A DNA stretch of 64,000 nt from Bettongia penicillata ogilbyi (GCA_023548195.1 JAJHZJ010000696.1:598001-662000), one strand, 5' to 3'; positions 42,001-54,479 are shown, numbered from the stretch's first letter. Notes: a model not told the origin generated them from the sequence alone. A program made the numbers and translations.

Positions 42001-42783
42001 GTCACAGACTCATTTGAGTATTAGAGTAATATGTCTATACTCACTATGGACCACTCAGTTGCCCTTTGAGTGACCCACAACTTTGATTCTTTACAGATTA
42101 GTTTTCCTTGAGCCATAGACAAATGGAATCATGAAAAGAATACTGATATCAAAAAAGGGGGGTGGGGACACTTTGTTTCAGGGAAAAGTTTTGGGTCGTT
42201 AAAAGAGCTCCTTAATATCCCAAAGTCAAAATAATCTGTTCTCTTCTTCCTCTTATCTCTGAACTCAGGTCATGGAATAGGGACAGCACTGGTCCAAGAT
42301 ATGTGTACTCATGCACTTCTCTTCTGAAGAAAGTTATGTCATTGAATAACAATCTGGATATTGACGATTATTCATCCACTTAATTTTCTGATGTAGAGAG
42401 TCAGGAAGGAATCTTTTAGTTCATTATGGATCTCATTTAATAGGTGCCTAAATATTTTATGCCTGACGCAATCAGCAAAATGTCATCTCCAGTCAGAAAC
42501 AACTAGAAGACCTGAGCATCTGTTAGGAATCATCCTTCTGAATTGCATCTTATTCAGGATGTTGGCAAACAACTTTGGGAGTTCTCTCTGGCTTCTAATT
42601 TCTGTACTTCTTTCTCAAGTCTATGGTAATACTTTTTACAAAGTGTAGCTTTACAAGAAAGCAATATTAGCTGAGGAAAAAGAAGGGAGATGGAAGTCCA
42701 TTGGCATAAAAAGGAACGTATTTTGGTTACTGTTGAACAAGCCACTGGAAAGTACTCTAATATTGACACTGCATTCATTGGTT
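42001..42783. other. Unidentified sequence
   Basis: May include more antisense CR1-clade sequence (42540-42640) but no motif read. Confidence 0.35.
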
Positions 42784-42784
42784 A

Positions 42785-43035
42785 ATAATAATAGCCAGCA
42801 TTTATACAACTCTAAGGTTTGCAAAATGTTTTGTAAATAGTATCTCTCCTGATCCTCAGAACTATGGGATGCGGCTGCTATTATTATCCCATTTTACCAA
42901 TGAAGAAACTGTGGCAGACAGGGTTATAGGACTTGTCCAGGGTTATGTAGCTAGTAAATGTCTAAGGTAGGATCTGAACTCAGATATTCTGATTCCAAGT
43001 TCAGTGCACCACTAGCACAAAACCATTGACATAGT
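42785..43035 (-). mobile_element. CORE-SINE, antisense, near full length
   Basis: AATAATAGCCAGCATTTATA, CTCTAAGGTTTGCAAAATGT, TATTATTATCCCATTTTACC, CAGGGTTATGTAGCTAGTAA, GGATCTGAACTCAGATATTC. Confidence 0.78.
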
Positions 43036-43120
43036 TCCATACTCATAGCTTATTCGTAGATTGCAAGTATATAAAATAGACCTAAGTACGGTAAAAAAAA
43101 AAAATGGTAGAATATTTAAT

Positions 43121-43198
43121 GGGCAGCTAGGTGATGCACTGGATAGAGATAAATAGAGCACTAAACCTGGAGTCAGGAAGACCAGAGTTCAAATCCCA
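43121..43198 (+). mobile_element. MAR1-type SINE 5' fragment
   Basis: GGGCAGCTAGGTGATGCACT, then GGATAGAGATAAATAGAGCA (a short internal duplication), CTGGAGTCAGGAAGACCAGA and GTTCAAATCCC. It ends abruptly before the CORE. Confidence 0.85.
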
Positions 43199-43644
43199 CA
43201 AATATCCATAAATGGAAAGGCACACCTAGAACTCAATCCTTTGGCTATCCTTAAGGGCATCATTTTCCCCTTAATCTATGTTTTTATGGAAACTCCTTAG
43301 GGGTAAAGGGGTTAAATCAGTTACTGAGGAAAGACCTTGGGAAGTTAAGTTGCCTGAGTCTACTGTCTTAAATAGAGCTCTTATTTCTTTACCAAACCTC
43401 CTCACACTAGAAAAAAAAAGTCTGTATTATACTGTATCCAGAAAGGTACAGATTTTTTCATTCTTTTCTGCTTTTTTGCGGGGGGAGAGGGGGGAGGCAA
43501 TAAATAGTATAATTCAATAAAACCTTTTTTAGCTCAGCTCAAGTCCCTAGATGGTATTTTCAGTAACTAGACTCCTAATTTATTGAATCTTTCTCTCACT
43601 CCATGAATTTGGAAAACTATTTCCATCCTCTCTTCTGTGTTTAA
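43199..43644. other. Unidentified sequence
   Basis: Nothing recognised. A G-rich run at 43477-43498 (GGGGGGAGAGGGGGGAGG) could form a quadruplex. Confidence 0.35.
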
Positions 43645-43645
43645 C

Positions 43646-43700
<55 letters not shown>
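43646..43700. repeat. (GT)n(GA)n compound microsatellite
   Basis: About 12 GT units switch directly to about 15 GA units. Confidence 0.95.
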
Positions 43701-43703
<3 letters not shown>

Positions 43704-44570
43704 ATGGTATTTTAGAGAAATTCATTTCTTTTGAAAACCATACTAAACTTGAAAAGAAATAATGCTTAAGAATTGAGGGCCCTGAACAAGAGCCCTGGGG
43801 TGGGAAAGAATGGGCAACTGAGGGAGTCCAGCAAACAGTAATGGCTAGAGTGTTTTTGCAATATGGTTCCTATGTCTTCTGCTATAATCCTTTTCAAAAC
43901 CTCTCTCCAGATTAAGGCAACAAAAGTTACTCTTACTCATCAGTAATACAAGCACTGGAGTAGAATCTCATCACAACTACTGTACCATCCACTGTCCTCT
44001 ATCCCAGTCATGCTTGAGAGACCAATCTTCTTCCCCCAAAGATGATTTCCTCACTTCCTGTGAGATTTCAGCTATTTCTTGTTTCTTCTAATAAACAGAG
44101 GGAAGATAGTCTTTTTCTGCTATATTCCCTAATATGTAGTCCTCGGATCAAAATAAACTGCCCATTTCAAGCATCTCTTTCAGCCATATACCCAAACCCT
44201 TTGGTAAAGGTATGACCCATTTGCTTTTATCAATTATCAGACAACAAATTCCCATATCATAAACATAGATCTTAAAATAGTCCATAGAACTGAACCAACC
44301 AAACTGCACTGGAACAGAGTTATGAACAGAGACCAAATTACTGTTCATAATCACCTGACTATAACAGTAATTTGTGAAAACTTATGAAGAATGTTTTTAA
44401 CAGATGTCACCAGACTGGTAAGTCCAAGCTAGATGGAATTAAAGCTTTTCAAATATATAGACCTAGAAGTAAGATACCTGCCTCCCAACAGAGAAGCAGA
44501 TTGAGACATATATTTTTTAAATTTAACAAATGTGCAGATTTATTGTACTTTATTTATTACAAGGATTGTT
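43701..44570. other. Unidentified sequence
   Basis: Nothing recognised on either strand. Confidence 0.35.
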
Positions 44571-44571
44571 T

Positions 44572-44615
44572 ATGTGTGTGTTTGTGTGTGTGTCTGTATA
44601 TCTGTGCATGTGTTT
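44572..44615. repeat. (GT)n microsatellite
   Basis: Interrupted GT units. Confidence 0.85.
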
Positions 44616-45018
44616 AACAGGGAGGAATTTGGGGGAGGGTAGAACTATGGATAATGTTGCTTAAAACAGAAGATGCAAAAAGATTATCAAGGCACTTTAA
44701 AAGGGAACAGAAAGCTCAGAGGGAAACCCAAAAGGAATAGGATAGCTTTGAAAGTAATATATTGAATTTATTGAGCATATCTATTCTAAAAGCAATCAAG
44801 GTTGGCAATTTCACACGCAATCTATTTCTTTTGTAATTTGTATATAGAAATGTTCTCACTTTCCTGCTAAGTTGGTTAAGTCTGAAATTTTAAATAATAA
44901 AATTTGAAGTGACAAAAAGTGTTTTGTAAACCTTAGAAAATATATAAATGTACTGCATAACTTCTCAAATATAATTATGTGTGTATATATGTGCATTTAT
45001 AAATAAATACATATATAT
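44616..45018. other. Unidentified AT-rich sequence
   Basis: Nothing recognised. Confidence 0.35.
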
Positions 45019-45108
45019 GGGGAGAGAGACAGAGAGAGAGAGAGAAGAGGGGAGAGAGAGAACAGAGGAGAGAGAGACAGAGAGACAGAGACAGAGAGGG
45101 AGGTAGAA

Positions 45109-45178
<70 letters not shown>
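45019..45178. repeat. 160-bp GA-rich polypurine microsatellite
   Basis: Interrupted GAGA with GACA and GGGA units, ending in about 28 uninterrupted GA units. Mirror-symmetric stretches can form H-DNA. Confidence 0.95.
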
Positions 45179-45181
<3 letters not shown>

Positions 45182-45204
45182 TTGATTTAGGATTCTCGGA
45201 TCAG

Positions 45205-45465
45205 ATGAAGCCAAGTGGTGCCATGGATGGAACACTGAACATGGAGTTAGGAAAACCCAAGTTCCAATCCTATCTCAGACACTTACTAGCTGTGTGAACT
45301 TGAGTATATCATTTAAGTTCTGCCTGCCTCACTTTCCTCATCTGCAAGATAGGGATAGCACCAACCTCCCAGAGTTGTTGTGGGGATAAATGACATAATA
45401 TTTGTAAAATGCTTAGAAAACATTAAAGTACAATCTAAATGCTAACTATGATTATTATTAGTATT
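45205..45465 (+). mobile_element. MIR/CORE-SINE, near full length
   Basis: AGCCAAGTGGTGCCATGGAT, CCCAAGTTCCAATCCTATCT, TTACTAGCTGTGTGAACTTG, AGAGTTGTTGTGGGGATAAA, AATGCTAACTATGATTATTA. Confidence 0.78.
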
Positions 45466-45789
45466 ACAGCTGAAGAAATCAAAGTCATGTGAGAAAAAGC
45501 TTAAGTGCACATCAGTCCTATAGGACTGTCTGATATTGAAGCTGTATTGAGGATGTTTTCAGTGATCCTAAAAAAAGATGAGCCTCCGTTCTAATACATT
45601 TACACAGCTCCAAAAGTGGAAGAAAGTTATTTTATCCATCTTATTAAAAGTCATATAACATTAAATATAAATGAGTAATCACAGGATAATAACTTCTACC
45701 AGGGTTGTTTCTATCTGAACTCCATTGAACAAGATGAGAATGATTAGTTTTCTATAGTAATAGTAGCAGCAGAAGTAATAGCAATGATG

Positions 45790-45900
45790 GTGGTAATCAT
45801 CGTCATCATCATCATAACTACAGACATCTCCATGACATGTTAGAGTTTGCCGAACAATTTACAGACATGATCTACTTTGATGAAGAGGACTCTCAGGCCA
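45790..45900 (-). mobile_element. CORE-SINE 3' fragment, antisense, with ATC repeat
   Basis: CATCATCATCATAAC simple repeat, then GTTTGCCGAACAATTTACAG ACATGATC. Confidence 0.4.
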
Positions 45901-45934
45901 CCTTTTTATTGAAAAATACATTTTTTTAAATAGC

Positions 45935-46020
45935 ATAGCACATATATTCATTATATATCTGTTCATTATATATTTATATTATATATTTGTTTCATTATAT
46001 ATTTATTTGTTTATTCGTTT
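45935..46020. repeat. AT-rich tandem repeat
   Basis: Three or four degenerate TTCATTATATATTTAT units. Confidence 0.8.
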
Positions 46021-47428
46021 CTTCTTAGCATTCATTTTGGAAAATCCTTTCCAAGTCAAAAGAGACTTTAAAGCCAGCTTTTATTTGGTAACATCTCAAT
46101 TAGCCAAAAGATTTTTTGAGATCCACATTGATTTCACTCATGAAATTTCCATATAAAAGTCTATGTTTTCATGATTGATACAAACCATTGTGCTTTGAGA
46201 CCAAGTAAGACAGCTGAAAACATGCATGTAGTTTTCCAGACTTGCTGCCCCTCTTATCTTTCTGATAAATATCCCTTATAGTCAAGAATTCTCAGGCAAT
46301 TTTTTGTTTTGTTTTGTTTTTTTGCAGTGGCTAGAGTGGAAATATTTGTATGTCTCTAAAATATTTACAAATGTCCTAAGATAGCCCATGATGACTCAAA
46401 AAGCATTTTCTTTGCAGGAAAAGATGTGCTTCAGTTGACGCTCCATGTGAAAATGTTTTCTGATGACCCTGTGGCCCTTGGCTACTTAGCTCTATCCCAC
46501 CTTAACTTGGCAAAACATTGGACATTGCTGTAATGGGAATTCACACTCTTTTCTGTGAACTGTCATTGAAACCACCGGTAACTGGAGCAGGGCTTCTTAT
46601 GGAAGTTAAGCTCTTGGTTTACTACAGGTTTGGACTGCAGATGAATTCTAGAGGAAAAGTGCATTTCTAACAGATGGTTCCAGTTCATTGTCCTTTTTTT
46701 AAGGACATTTGTTTTCAATTTGTCTATAAATAATGGAAGAAAACACAGCTGAGGGGCCCAGTGTGATTTTTATAGAAGGTTCATTTTTGGAAATCTGATA
46801 AGCTTATAACCACATGTGTTTGAAATCATTCTTGTATAAAATACAGAAACTTGGAAAAAATTCTCCTTGTCAAGCAACTCCATGTTTATTTTATCTCTCG
46901 AGGACTTAGCCCTAGTTGGCAGATATTTTGTGTTCTTGGAAATTTTAGAACCCAACTTTTAAAATGCAAGCTGAATTTTTCCATGTATATCACACAAATC
47001 TACATGGGTAAGAGGAACATGTCTTCATTAACAAATTGGGGGTAGAAGGGAAAAGGGTACGCATACATAACAGTGGATGGGAAGCCCATGTTCTCAAATA
47101 CTGCATGGACCCAAGTACAGATATCAGTCTCTAAATGATTGCTAAAATGAAATATTCATTGACTGATTTATGAAATAAAATAATATTTGAAAAACATTTT
47201 CAAACCTCAAAGCATTATGTAAATGCTAACTAAAGAAACTCTCATTAAGTACCAACATCGAGCAACCACTGTGATAGAAACTAAGGAAGATATAATCTTT
47301 TAAAAGGACAAAGTCACCTCCTTCATTGTATTCACAGAATTAATTTGAAAGGTAGCAGGGGTCTTGGTACATCCCTGTACATAAAAGGATTTCCCACAAC
47401 AACATACTAAAAAAGCAGTATTTCAGTC
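46021..47428. other. Unidentified sequence
   Basis: No repeat, frame or RNA recognised over 1.4 kb. Confidence 0.35.
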
Positions 47429-47429
47429 C

Positions 47430-48605
47430 CATCCTGAAAACTTCTAAGGAGGCCAGATGATGGAAGGCAGTACATTATGCTTTTGGCCACCTCTAATTGT
47501 TAAGTTTTTTTTCCTGAAATTGGCCTCTTCACAATTTACATCCCTTGCTCCTGGTTCTGCTCTGTGAGTCCAAATAGAACAAGATTAATCCTTCCCCCAT
47601 ATAACAGCCCTTCATATACTTGAAGACAGCTCTTATGTTCCTCTTGAGACTTCTACAGGCAAAATGTGCCCAATTCCTTCAAGAGAACTTTATCTAACTT
47701 CAACTCAAGAAACTTCACCATTGGGATTGCTCTCCCATGCATCCTCTCTATATTGGTGTTCTTCTTAAACCCTGATGTCCAGAATCCAATATACTGCCAT
47801 ACAGGGCAGTGAGATTACCACCTCCTTGTTCCCAGAAGTTGTACCCTGTTCATACAGCCCCAGATCATATCAGCTTTCTCAAGACAAGCATTATTTAACC
47901 ATTCCACCCCTATCTTGTACTTGTGAATTTTTGTTTGTTTTCTGTATACAGGTATAAGATTTCATTATTTTCTCTATTCAATTGTGCTTTTAGGATCAAC
48001 TCAGTGCTCTAGCTTGTCAAGATCGTTTTGGTTCATTGATATTGTTAGCTACCTCTCCAGACTGTAAATATGATGAGCATACTCTCTATTCCTTCATCCA
48101 AGTTATCTATGAAAAATGTCAAACAGCACAAGACCAAGTATAGATCCCTAGTGTATACCACTGTAGACATGCTGCCATTTTGACACGGATCCATTAGTAA
48201 CAACTCTTTGAGGCTAGTCCTCACAATGGTTCTGAACTTATCTAACAATATCAACATCTAGTCCATATCCTTTTGTCTTCTCCACAGGAATAACATAAGA
48301 TACTTTATCAAAAGCTCTGCTAAAATCTAGTTAAACTCTATTCATAGCAGTATCTTCATCTACTAGTTTAATAATCCTGTCCACAAAAGGAAAGGAGGTT
48401 AGTCTGGCATGACCTATGCTTGATGACCTATGCTTGATGGCATCAGGTTGGCTCCTTATGCTTTTTCTAGGTGTTTATCAGCCATGCCTTTAATGATTCA
48501 TTCTAGAATTTTTCCAGTTATCAAACTCACTGGCTGATAGTCTTCAGAATATGTCTCCTCCCTTTTTGGAAAATTGGGGGAAATAGCAAAATAAAGATTG
48601 AGAAG
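47430..48605 (-). mobile_element. L3/CR1 LINE 3' UTR and RT region, antisense
   Basis: The minus-strand frame near 48155-48060 reads DLYLVLCCLTFFIDNLDEG then IESML, which follows the CR1/L3 motif GSVLGPVLFN.FINDLDEGIE; the FADD motif after it is decayed (IIFTVW). Upstream in element order, 48340-48280 encodes LDFSRAFDKVSY-like sequence. At the left, 47525-47660 is the L3 3' UTR (GCTCCTGGTTCTGCTCTGTG, TATACTTGAAGACAGCTCTT). A 14-bp tandem (GACCTATGCTTGAT x2) lies at 48410-48438. Confidence 0.82.
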
Positions 48606-51048
48606 CTCTGCTTTCCCTCTCCTCAGTCATCAACATCTCATGGACCCTAAGCAGATTCTCATCCATGTAGATACCCCTGGTGATGGGATGGCAAAGTCTA
48701 ATTTGCCAAATTAATGTTTTCAGTCACTTTTCTCAGTGATACTGAATAAAGGACTTAAGTTGGTTGTTGCTGCAGGCTGGTTTTTTAAACAAGTAAGACA
48801 TTCATGCTTGTTAAGTTCTAGAGACTAATCATGTGTTTTCCAGAGCTTGATCTGTGATGACTATCCCATTACAGGGACCACTCAGATGGAATTTGCAAAG
48901 TTTATTTCCCAGAGGGGAGAAAGCTGCTCTCATAAGGATTCTAGAGATAACACTGAAGATTTGTGGTTTCTAATATGATCACTTATGAGCCCCTACCCAG
49001 TATGTTCCTACTTCTAACTTGACATCAGCTGCCTTTTACAGAGGGATACTTATTGAGAACATATAGCAAGGCAAGAAAGATGCAAAAAAAAATCCCTCAA
49101 ACTTGTTCCTGGGGACAATAGGCTTAAGCTTAAAGTATGGTGGTACAAATACTCCTTGCCTCTTCATTTTCCATCCTCCCACAAAAAATGGTTCCTGGGA
49201 AGGGTCAGCTTACACTTGAATCACAAAAGTAGTGATGCAGGACCAAGGGGGTACCTTTCAACTGCTGGACCTAGGAGTACTTTACGTTTTACCAAGTTAA
49301 CTTCTTTCAAAGACACTGGTGATGTCAAGTTGCTCTCTTGCTCTCATATCTTGCTTACTTGTTTAAGTACTCGCTTACTCCTCACAGAGTGTCTTGGCAG
49401 ATGGAGCAATCCTTCACCAGACTGAATCAAGCAGGTCACTTGGTTGTTTACTGCTAGATTTGTCTCCTCTCAGAACCCTCATTTGCCAAAGATCAGCAAA
49501 GAATGGATAGAAAAGAAACAGAAAAGGCATGTGCTCATGGATATGTGCTACCATCTTGGGCAGGGAGGGGGTGGAAAAGGTATCCTCATATTTGGGACTT
49601 CACAGAGGTACTCTTTAATTAAAAGTCATCAGGAAAGAGAACAAGAGATTGGCCACTTGAATTTTTTATACATACTGGAGAGTCTGACTCAGACTCATGA
49701 ATCATCCATCTCTAAAGCCAATTAGAAGATCTTTCATCATCACAAAATACTAACCCTGAGGCATCATGGCCTAAATTTGATTCTGAAGTCCCTTGTGTAG
49801 AATTGGCATTAGCCAAAAGAATATCTGTGAACACTTCAAGGGCTGGATCTTCACTGGCCATTTCCCCTCACTTTTCCTCCCTATCACTATGCCTCCTTAC
49901 CCCTTTTACAACATGAGGGAGAAAAGATTCTTATCCAAGTATGAGCTAGATGCTGTGGTCTCTGAGACGCATCCCAATTCTGAAATTCCATAATTTTATG
50001 CCACTTATAATTAGTTGACATCTACAAATCTATATTATCCATCCCTTACCTTTATCTCACACATGCAATTTTAGTCTTTTTGTCAGTGTTGTTGGCTGTA
50101 AATATTGGTTTGGGAAATTGCTAACTCACCACGATGGGTTCAGATTTTCCTGCCAATATCTATCCTTAGTAAAGTATCAGTGCCATGGACCAGTAGTGAA
50201 ATACTCACTCTGGGGAAGCTAGTTTCATTCGGTGTCCTTCATGGTCTGGCCAAGTTCAAGGCCAGCCTTTGACTCTGAGAGGTGTGACAGAATGTTGTTT
50301 TGTTCCTGCCCCGCTGGGTGTTTCCCCTTTCGAGGTACTTGCTTGCTTTTCATGCATATTGAACCCATGGCTCCACACCACCCTCCACCAAATCCCCCAG
50401 TTGGGCATTGTTTGGTGTCCTTGAAGTGCAGGAAGCCTAGCCACAGTTTGTTTGCCAAAGGGACTCCTCTCCAGTTGTGCCCCAGAGGGCAAGCAAGAGA
50501 GGAGGAGCCAGAGAGGGAAGCAGGTGCAGGGGTTTCTATTCACAGTGCACTGACCCTCAGCAGGGGCAGGACGAGACTTCAAAAGAGGATTAAACACCCA
50601 GACAAGAATGAGGTCACACTTGACATTTCCATGGTAAACTAATACAAATCGATCTGGGCCTGGCTCTCACCCACAGGCAATTTTAGACACGCTGAATCTC
50701 TAGAAAGCTCACTGTTCATTAAGAACAGCAAGGGAGAGGTTGCTGGGTTTTGTCTGTCACTTATCATGTTTAGGGGAGTCCCTTAAAAATAGCAACAATG
50801 ACAGCATAGAACTCCTAGCCATTAAAATTGTAAAGGGGCTCTCCGACCTTCCACTTTCCATCCTTCCATTTTGCATAGTAGAAATCAAGTCTCAGAGGAT
50901 GGAAATAAGCTGCTTAAGATCATAGGGTTATATGTGTAATGCCCCCGCCCCCACCTCACACTGCCACAGGTAGGTTAGGTCCCCAGAGTGGGAGCTGCTG
51001 CTATTGTCAGGGTTCTAAGGGTATATAAGCAGATGAAAGATGGGATTT
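48606..51048. other. Unidentified sequence, 2.4 kb
   Basis: The longest stretch without a recognised repeat. At 50225-50642 stops are sparse and frames of 136 (plus) and 113 (minus) codons overlap, but neither shows a domain. A purine-rich GAGAGGAGGAGCCAGAGAGG at 50496 and few CpGs. Possible conserved non-coding element. Confidence 0.35.
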
Positions 51049-51049
51049 T

Positions 51050-51332
51050 TATCCTAGGTCTCCTTCACTCTTCCACGTACAGACTGTGTGACCTTGGGTG
51101 AATCACATTGCCACTCTATACTGTGCTTTCTTTATCTAGTAGCAGGGCCAGAACAGTGCACTTTCCAAAGACCTGGGCATGGGTGTCTTCCACAGTGCAT
51201 TGGCCCTGGCCCCTTCTACAGAGTCATGTGCTCTGGCCTCTTGGAAAGGGAGATATCTAACAAGCAAGAGTCTGTTTTCCTTTTGTCTTTGCATCCCTAG
51301 CATTTTGCCCAGTTTCTGGTGTTGTAAGGGCT
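51050..51332 (+). mobile_element. Decayed MIR and L2-tail fragments
   Basis: GTGTGACCTTGGGTGAATCA (51087, MIR CORE) and TTTTGTCTTTGCATCCCTAG (51281, L2 3' end). Boundaries uncertain. Confidence 0.4.
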
Positions 51333-51334
51333 TA

Positions 51335-51875
51335 GAGTTTTTGCTTGACTTTCATTTTCAAAGAAGACCAATGATATTACAGGTGATGACAACTCATTTG
51401 TGGAGTGGGTTTAAGTGAGGCAGAGCTACACAAAGTCATTGGTCTCACTCTTTCTTCCAGAGTCATTAAATCCCGTGACAAAATGAAAGTTGTGGCTATT
51501 GGCAATGGCTTAGGATGTAGTGCATGACCTTGACATCTGATCAAGCTCTAAGCACTCCACAGGGCCTGCTTCAGCCACCTTCATGGCCCTTGGAACAAAT
51601 TGTTCTCATTCGTCCATTCCACCAAGGAAATCTTTACCTGCTTGGGGTAGACACTCGCCTAACTCACCAGCAAGTTTGAGACCCATGGGTTAACCTCAAC
51701 CTGGTTTAGCCTGTCTGCCGAGATGGCTTTAGCAGGGTGTGGCTGCTGCATATGTTACAGTTTCTTTGAGCTACAGGTGAGAGCTGAGTACCAGGTGGAC
51801 ACCTAAAAGTGTCCTAAGGTCAGTACTGAAAAGAGCTCAACAAGCCCTCACACCAAAGATGCTTGCTTAGATGCT
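51335..51875 (-). mobile_element. Family X repeat, long copy
   Basis: TTTTCAAAGAAGACCAATGA, TTAAGTGAGGCAGAGCTACA, AAAGTCATTGGTCTCACTCT, CTTGGGGTAGACACTCGCCT, TAACCTCAACCTGGTTTAGC and CCAGGTGGACACCTAAAAG match the copy at 15258-15800 along its length. Confidence 0.75.
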
Positions 51876-52188
51876 TGTTAAATTGTAGAACGAATTATTG
51901 GAACTGGTCCCCTCATTTCTCCGAAGGTATATTTTCCATCTGCTGCCTCTTCTCCACCAGGGAAACAGAGTCCAGATCTTCTCTCCCTTTTACCTGCCCT
52001 GTCTTGGGCTCTCACCTTAAGGTACCTTCTTCAGCACCCTAACTCCACCGGTGACTGTGATAACAGAGTAACCAAAAGACCCCCAATATACCTTGCACAT
52101 GAAAAAGGTTTTGAGAAGATTTATTTGAGATCTAGGGGAAGATACAATCACCAATTAGAGATATTAGAAAACAATGAAGTATGGAGGA
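51876..52188. other. Unidentified spacer
   Basis: Nothing recognised. Confidence 0.35.
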
Positions 52189-52189
52189 A

Positions 52190-52350
52190 GGGGTTTAGAG
52201 GACCTGGATTCACAGTCCCATTTCTTCTCACTTAGCAACTGTGTAACTTTGGGCAAATCACTCCCTGGGTTTCATTTTCCTTATCTCCAAAATAAAGGTG
52301 TAGAACTTGATGACCTCTGAAGGCCCTCCCATCTATTAGATCTACCATTC
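52190..52350 (+). mobile_element. MIR3 SINE
   Basis: GACCTGGATTCACAGTCCCA, TGTGTAACTTTGGGCAAATC, CCTTATCTCCAAAATAAAGG, TAGAACTTGATGACCTCTGA: head, CORE and L3-like tail. Confidence 0.7.
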
Positions 52351-52389
52351 TGAGAGCTGTTATGCTTCCTCCTCTGTCAACGTGACCTT

Positions 52390-52440
52390 TCCATATGCAA
52401 GGTCACACACCTGTAGATGAGAATTGAACCCACTAATGTC
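52390..52440 (-). mobile_element. MIR fragment, antisense
   Basis: GCAAGGTCACACACCTGTAG and GAGAATTGAACCCACTAATG. Confidence 0.4.
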
Positions 52441-52639
52441 GAAAAAGAATATGGAAAAGACTATATTTTAAGAAATTTGTTCAGTTTTATGAATTCCTAT
52501 TCCATTTTAAGAGCCAGGGGATATATCAATAGAGATGTCCTTCAGAGAACAAGCAATGTGGACCGACCTAAGGATAAGTCAGCTTAGAGACTGTAATGGC
52601 AGTCATAGTAAAACAATCTGGTTGGATGAGTTCCATGAG

Positions 52640-53130
52640 GAGCAAAGAAGGACCTACCCCTGATGAGACCATGGACCCAGCAAATGGGCAAATATGAAAA
52701 TAATCAGTATAGAGAGGTTGTGGGAATCCAAACATGATGATACATTGTTGGTGGAGCTGCAGAATCCTCTAATCATTATAGAACCAAATGTGGAATTATG
52801 CAAGAAAGGTCTCTAAAGTGTTTATATTCTTTGAGATTCCACTTTTGGGTATATGCACCAAAGGCAAAAAGATCCAACATACACCAAAATACTCCTAACA
52901 ACACCTTTGACGAAAACAAAAAAGAGGAAACAAAGTTGGCACTTTTCGATTGGGGAATGACTAAATCAATTGTGACATGAACATAATTAAATATTATGAA
53001 GTAAGATGAAAGAATAAATATAAAGAATTCAGAGAAATATGGAAAAAATTTTCTGAACTAATTCCAAATGAAGTAAAAGCAAGGTGAAGAATCTGCACAG
53101 TAATTACAATAATATAAATAAAAGAATAAA
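52640..53130 (+). mobile_element. L1 ORF2 C-terminus/3' UTR fragment
   Basis: TACATTGTTGGTGGAGCTGC (52742), TCCACTTTTGGGTATATGCA (52838), TTTTCGATTGGGGAATGACT and CAGAGAAATATGGAAAAAAT follow the order of the ancient mammalian L1 3' region. The open frame 52798-52980 is a shadow of this relic. Confidence 0.65.
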
Positions 53131-53371
53131 ACACCATCAGAGAAGAGCTGAGGAAATCACTTCCATATTTTCCTCAGAGAGGTGGAGGACAATGTTGGTT
53201 GTGGCCCGAGCTGTCAAATAGAGCCACTGTGTCAGTTGGTTTTGCTTAACTGATTTTCTTGTTACAAGGGAAGACTCAGCAGAGGGTACATGTCTGGAAA
53301 TGGCTGACATGAAAACAAAAGTAATCAATAGAGCATTTTTTTTAAAGAGTTTAAGTCTAAGCAGACTTAAA

Positions 53372-53530
53372 CACACATATGTTTATGTGCAGGTGTGCAT
53401 TCATATTCGTGTGTATTGTGTATATAAATGTATGTGTGCATGCACATATGTATATACACAAGCATGCATTCACACTCACATATGTGTGCAAATATATACA
53501 TAAATGTATATACGTGCATGCATACATGTA
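53372..53530. repeat. Mixed CACA/TATG microsatellite
   Basis: Long imperfect alternating purine-pyrimidine stretch (ACACATATG, TGTGTATATA, CATGCA units). Confidence 0.85.
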
Positions 53531-53559
53531 AAACTCAAACATCTGCTGTGTTAACTATC

Positions 53560-53720
53560 CCTTCCAGCTTTGTATCTACTTGCATATGTACATGCTGTTT
53601 CCCTCAAAGGAACATAAGCCTCTTCAGGGCAGGAAATATTACCACAAAAAAAAATGTCCTTGTTTCTCTAGTTCAAGTACAGTTCTGGGCACATATACTG
53701 GTTGACTGATTTATGAAAAG
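53560..53720 (+). mobile_element. L2 3' terminus
   Basis: GGAACATAAGCCTCTTCAGG GCAGG, CTTGTTTCTCTAGTTCAAGT ACAG, TGGGCACATATACTGGTTGA. Confidence 0.72.
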
Positions 53721-53781
53721 GACAAGAAGTAAAAGATTAAACTACTAGTTAGTAATAGTTAACACTTCATCAGAGACCATT

Positions 53782-53850
53782 ATATATATATATATATATG
53801 CATGTATGTATGTATATAAAATGTATGTATGTATGTATATATGTGTGTTT
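53782..53850. repeat. (TA)n/(TATG)n microsatellite
   Basis: TATATATATA then ATGTATGTATG units. Confidence 0.9.
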
Positions 53851-54139
53851 CCTTTCCCTGTTTCCCCTTTTCCTCCAAGAGCTCGGGCATAAAGCAATGA
53901 GCTAATCAGCTCAGTGACTGTGATTCCCTCTGTTACTATGACTCCCTAACTCTCCTTGAGATTTTCCTTCTCTGTTACTTGCTTTAAAATATTATATAAC
54001 TTTTTCAATGGAGGGGCAACTTGATATGTTAATCCCTATTCCATTCCATCCTCTCAAGTTAAAACACAGGTATGTATTAATGAGCGTTTTAGTCATGCCC
54101 AAACTATGCCATTGGCACAGGTGATGGCCAGGGGGAGCA

Positions 54140-54440
54140 GAATCATGTAATTTTAGATTTGGAAGGTTATATATTTCAACTCATACAAAAATTATAATAA
54201 CATCCACTACAATATTGCAAACAAGTGATCATCTCTTTTGCCTAAAGACCTCTGTTGTGAAGGAACCCACAGCCTTCTGGGTCAGCATAAACCATTTTTA
54301 AATGGTCCTATTATTAGGAAGTCTTGATATTAATCAAAATTTGCCTTGCCATTTTTCCTAGCTCTGCCCTCTCAAGTCAAATAGAACAAATCAATCCCTT
54401 TCCACACAACATTCAGGAGTCCTGATAAAACTAAGAGCCT
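54140..54440 (-). mobile_element. L3/CR1 3' end, antisense
   Basis: AGAATCATGTAATTTTAGAT, TTGGAAGGTTATATATTTCA, ACAAGTGATCATCTCTTTTG, TATTATTAGGAAGTCTTGAT, TCCTAGCTCTGCCCTCTCAA: the L3 3' UTR order on the complement strand. Confidence 0.7.
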
Positions 54441-54479
54441 CAATAGCCCACTGGGATACTTCAGGACCACATCATAGAT

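Noticed and set aside
44975..45235. 86-codon Ser-Leu repeat frame on the minus strand
   Set aside because: Translation of the GA microsatellite.
50232..50642. 136-codon plus-strand open frame as a possible gene
   Set aside because: An equally open frame runs on the opposite strand; no domain, no signal peptide, no start context. Listed only as a repeat-poor block.
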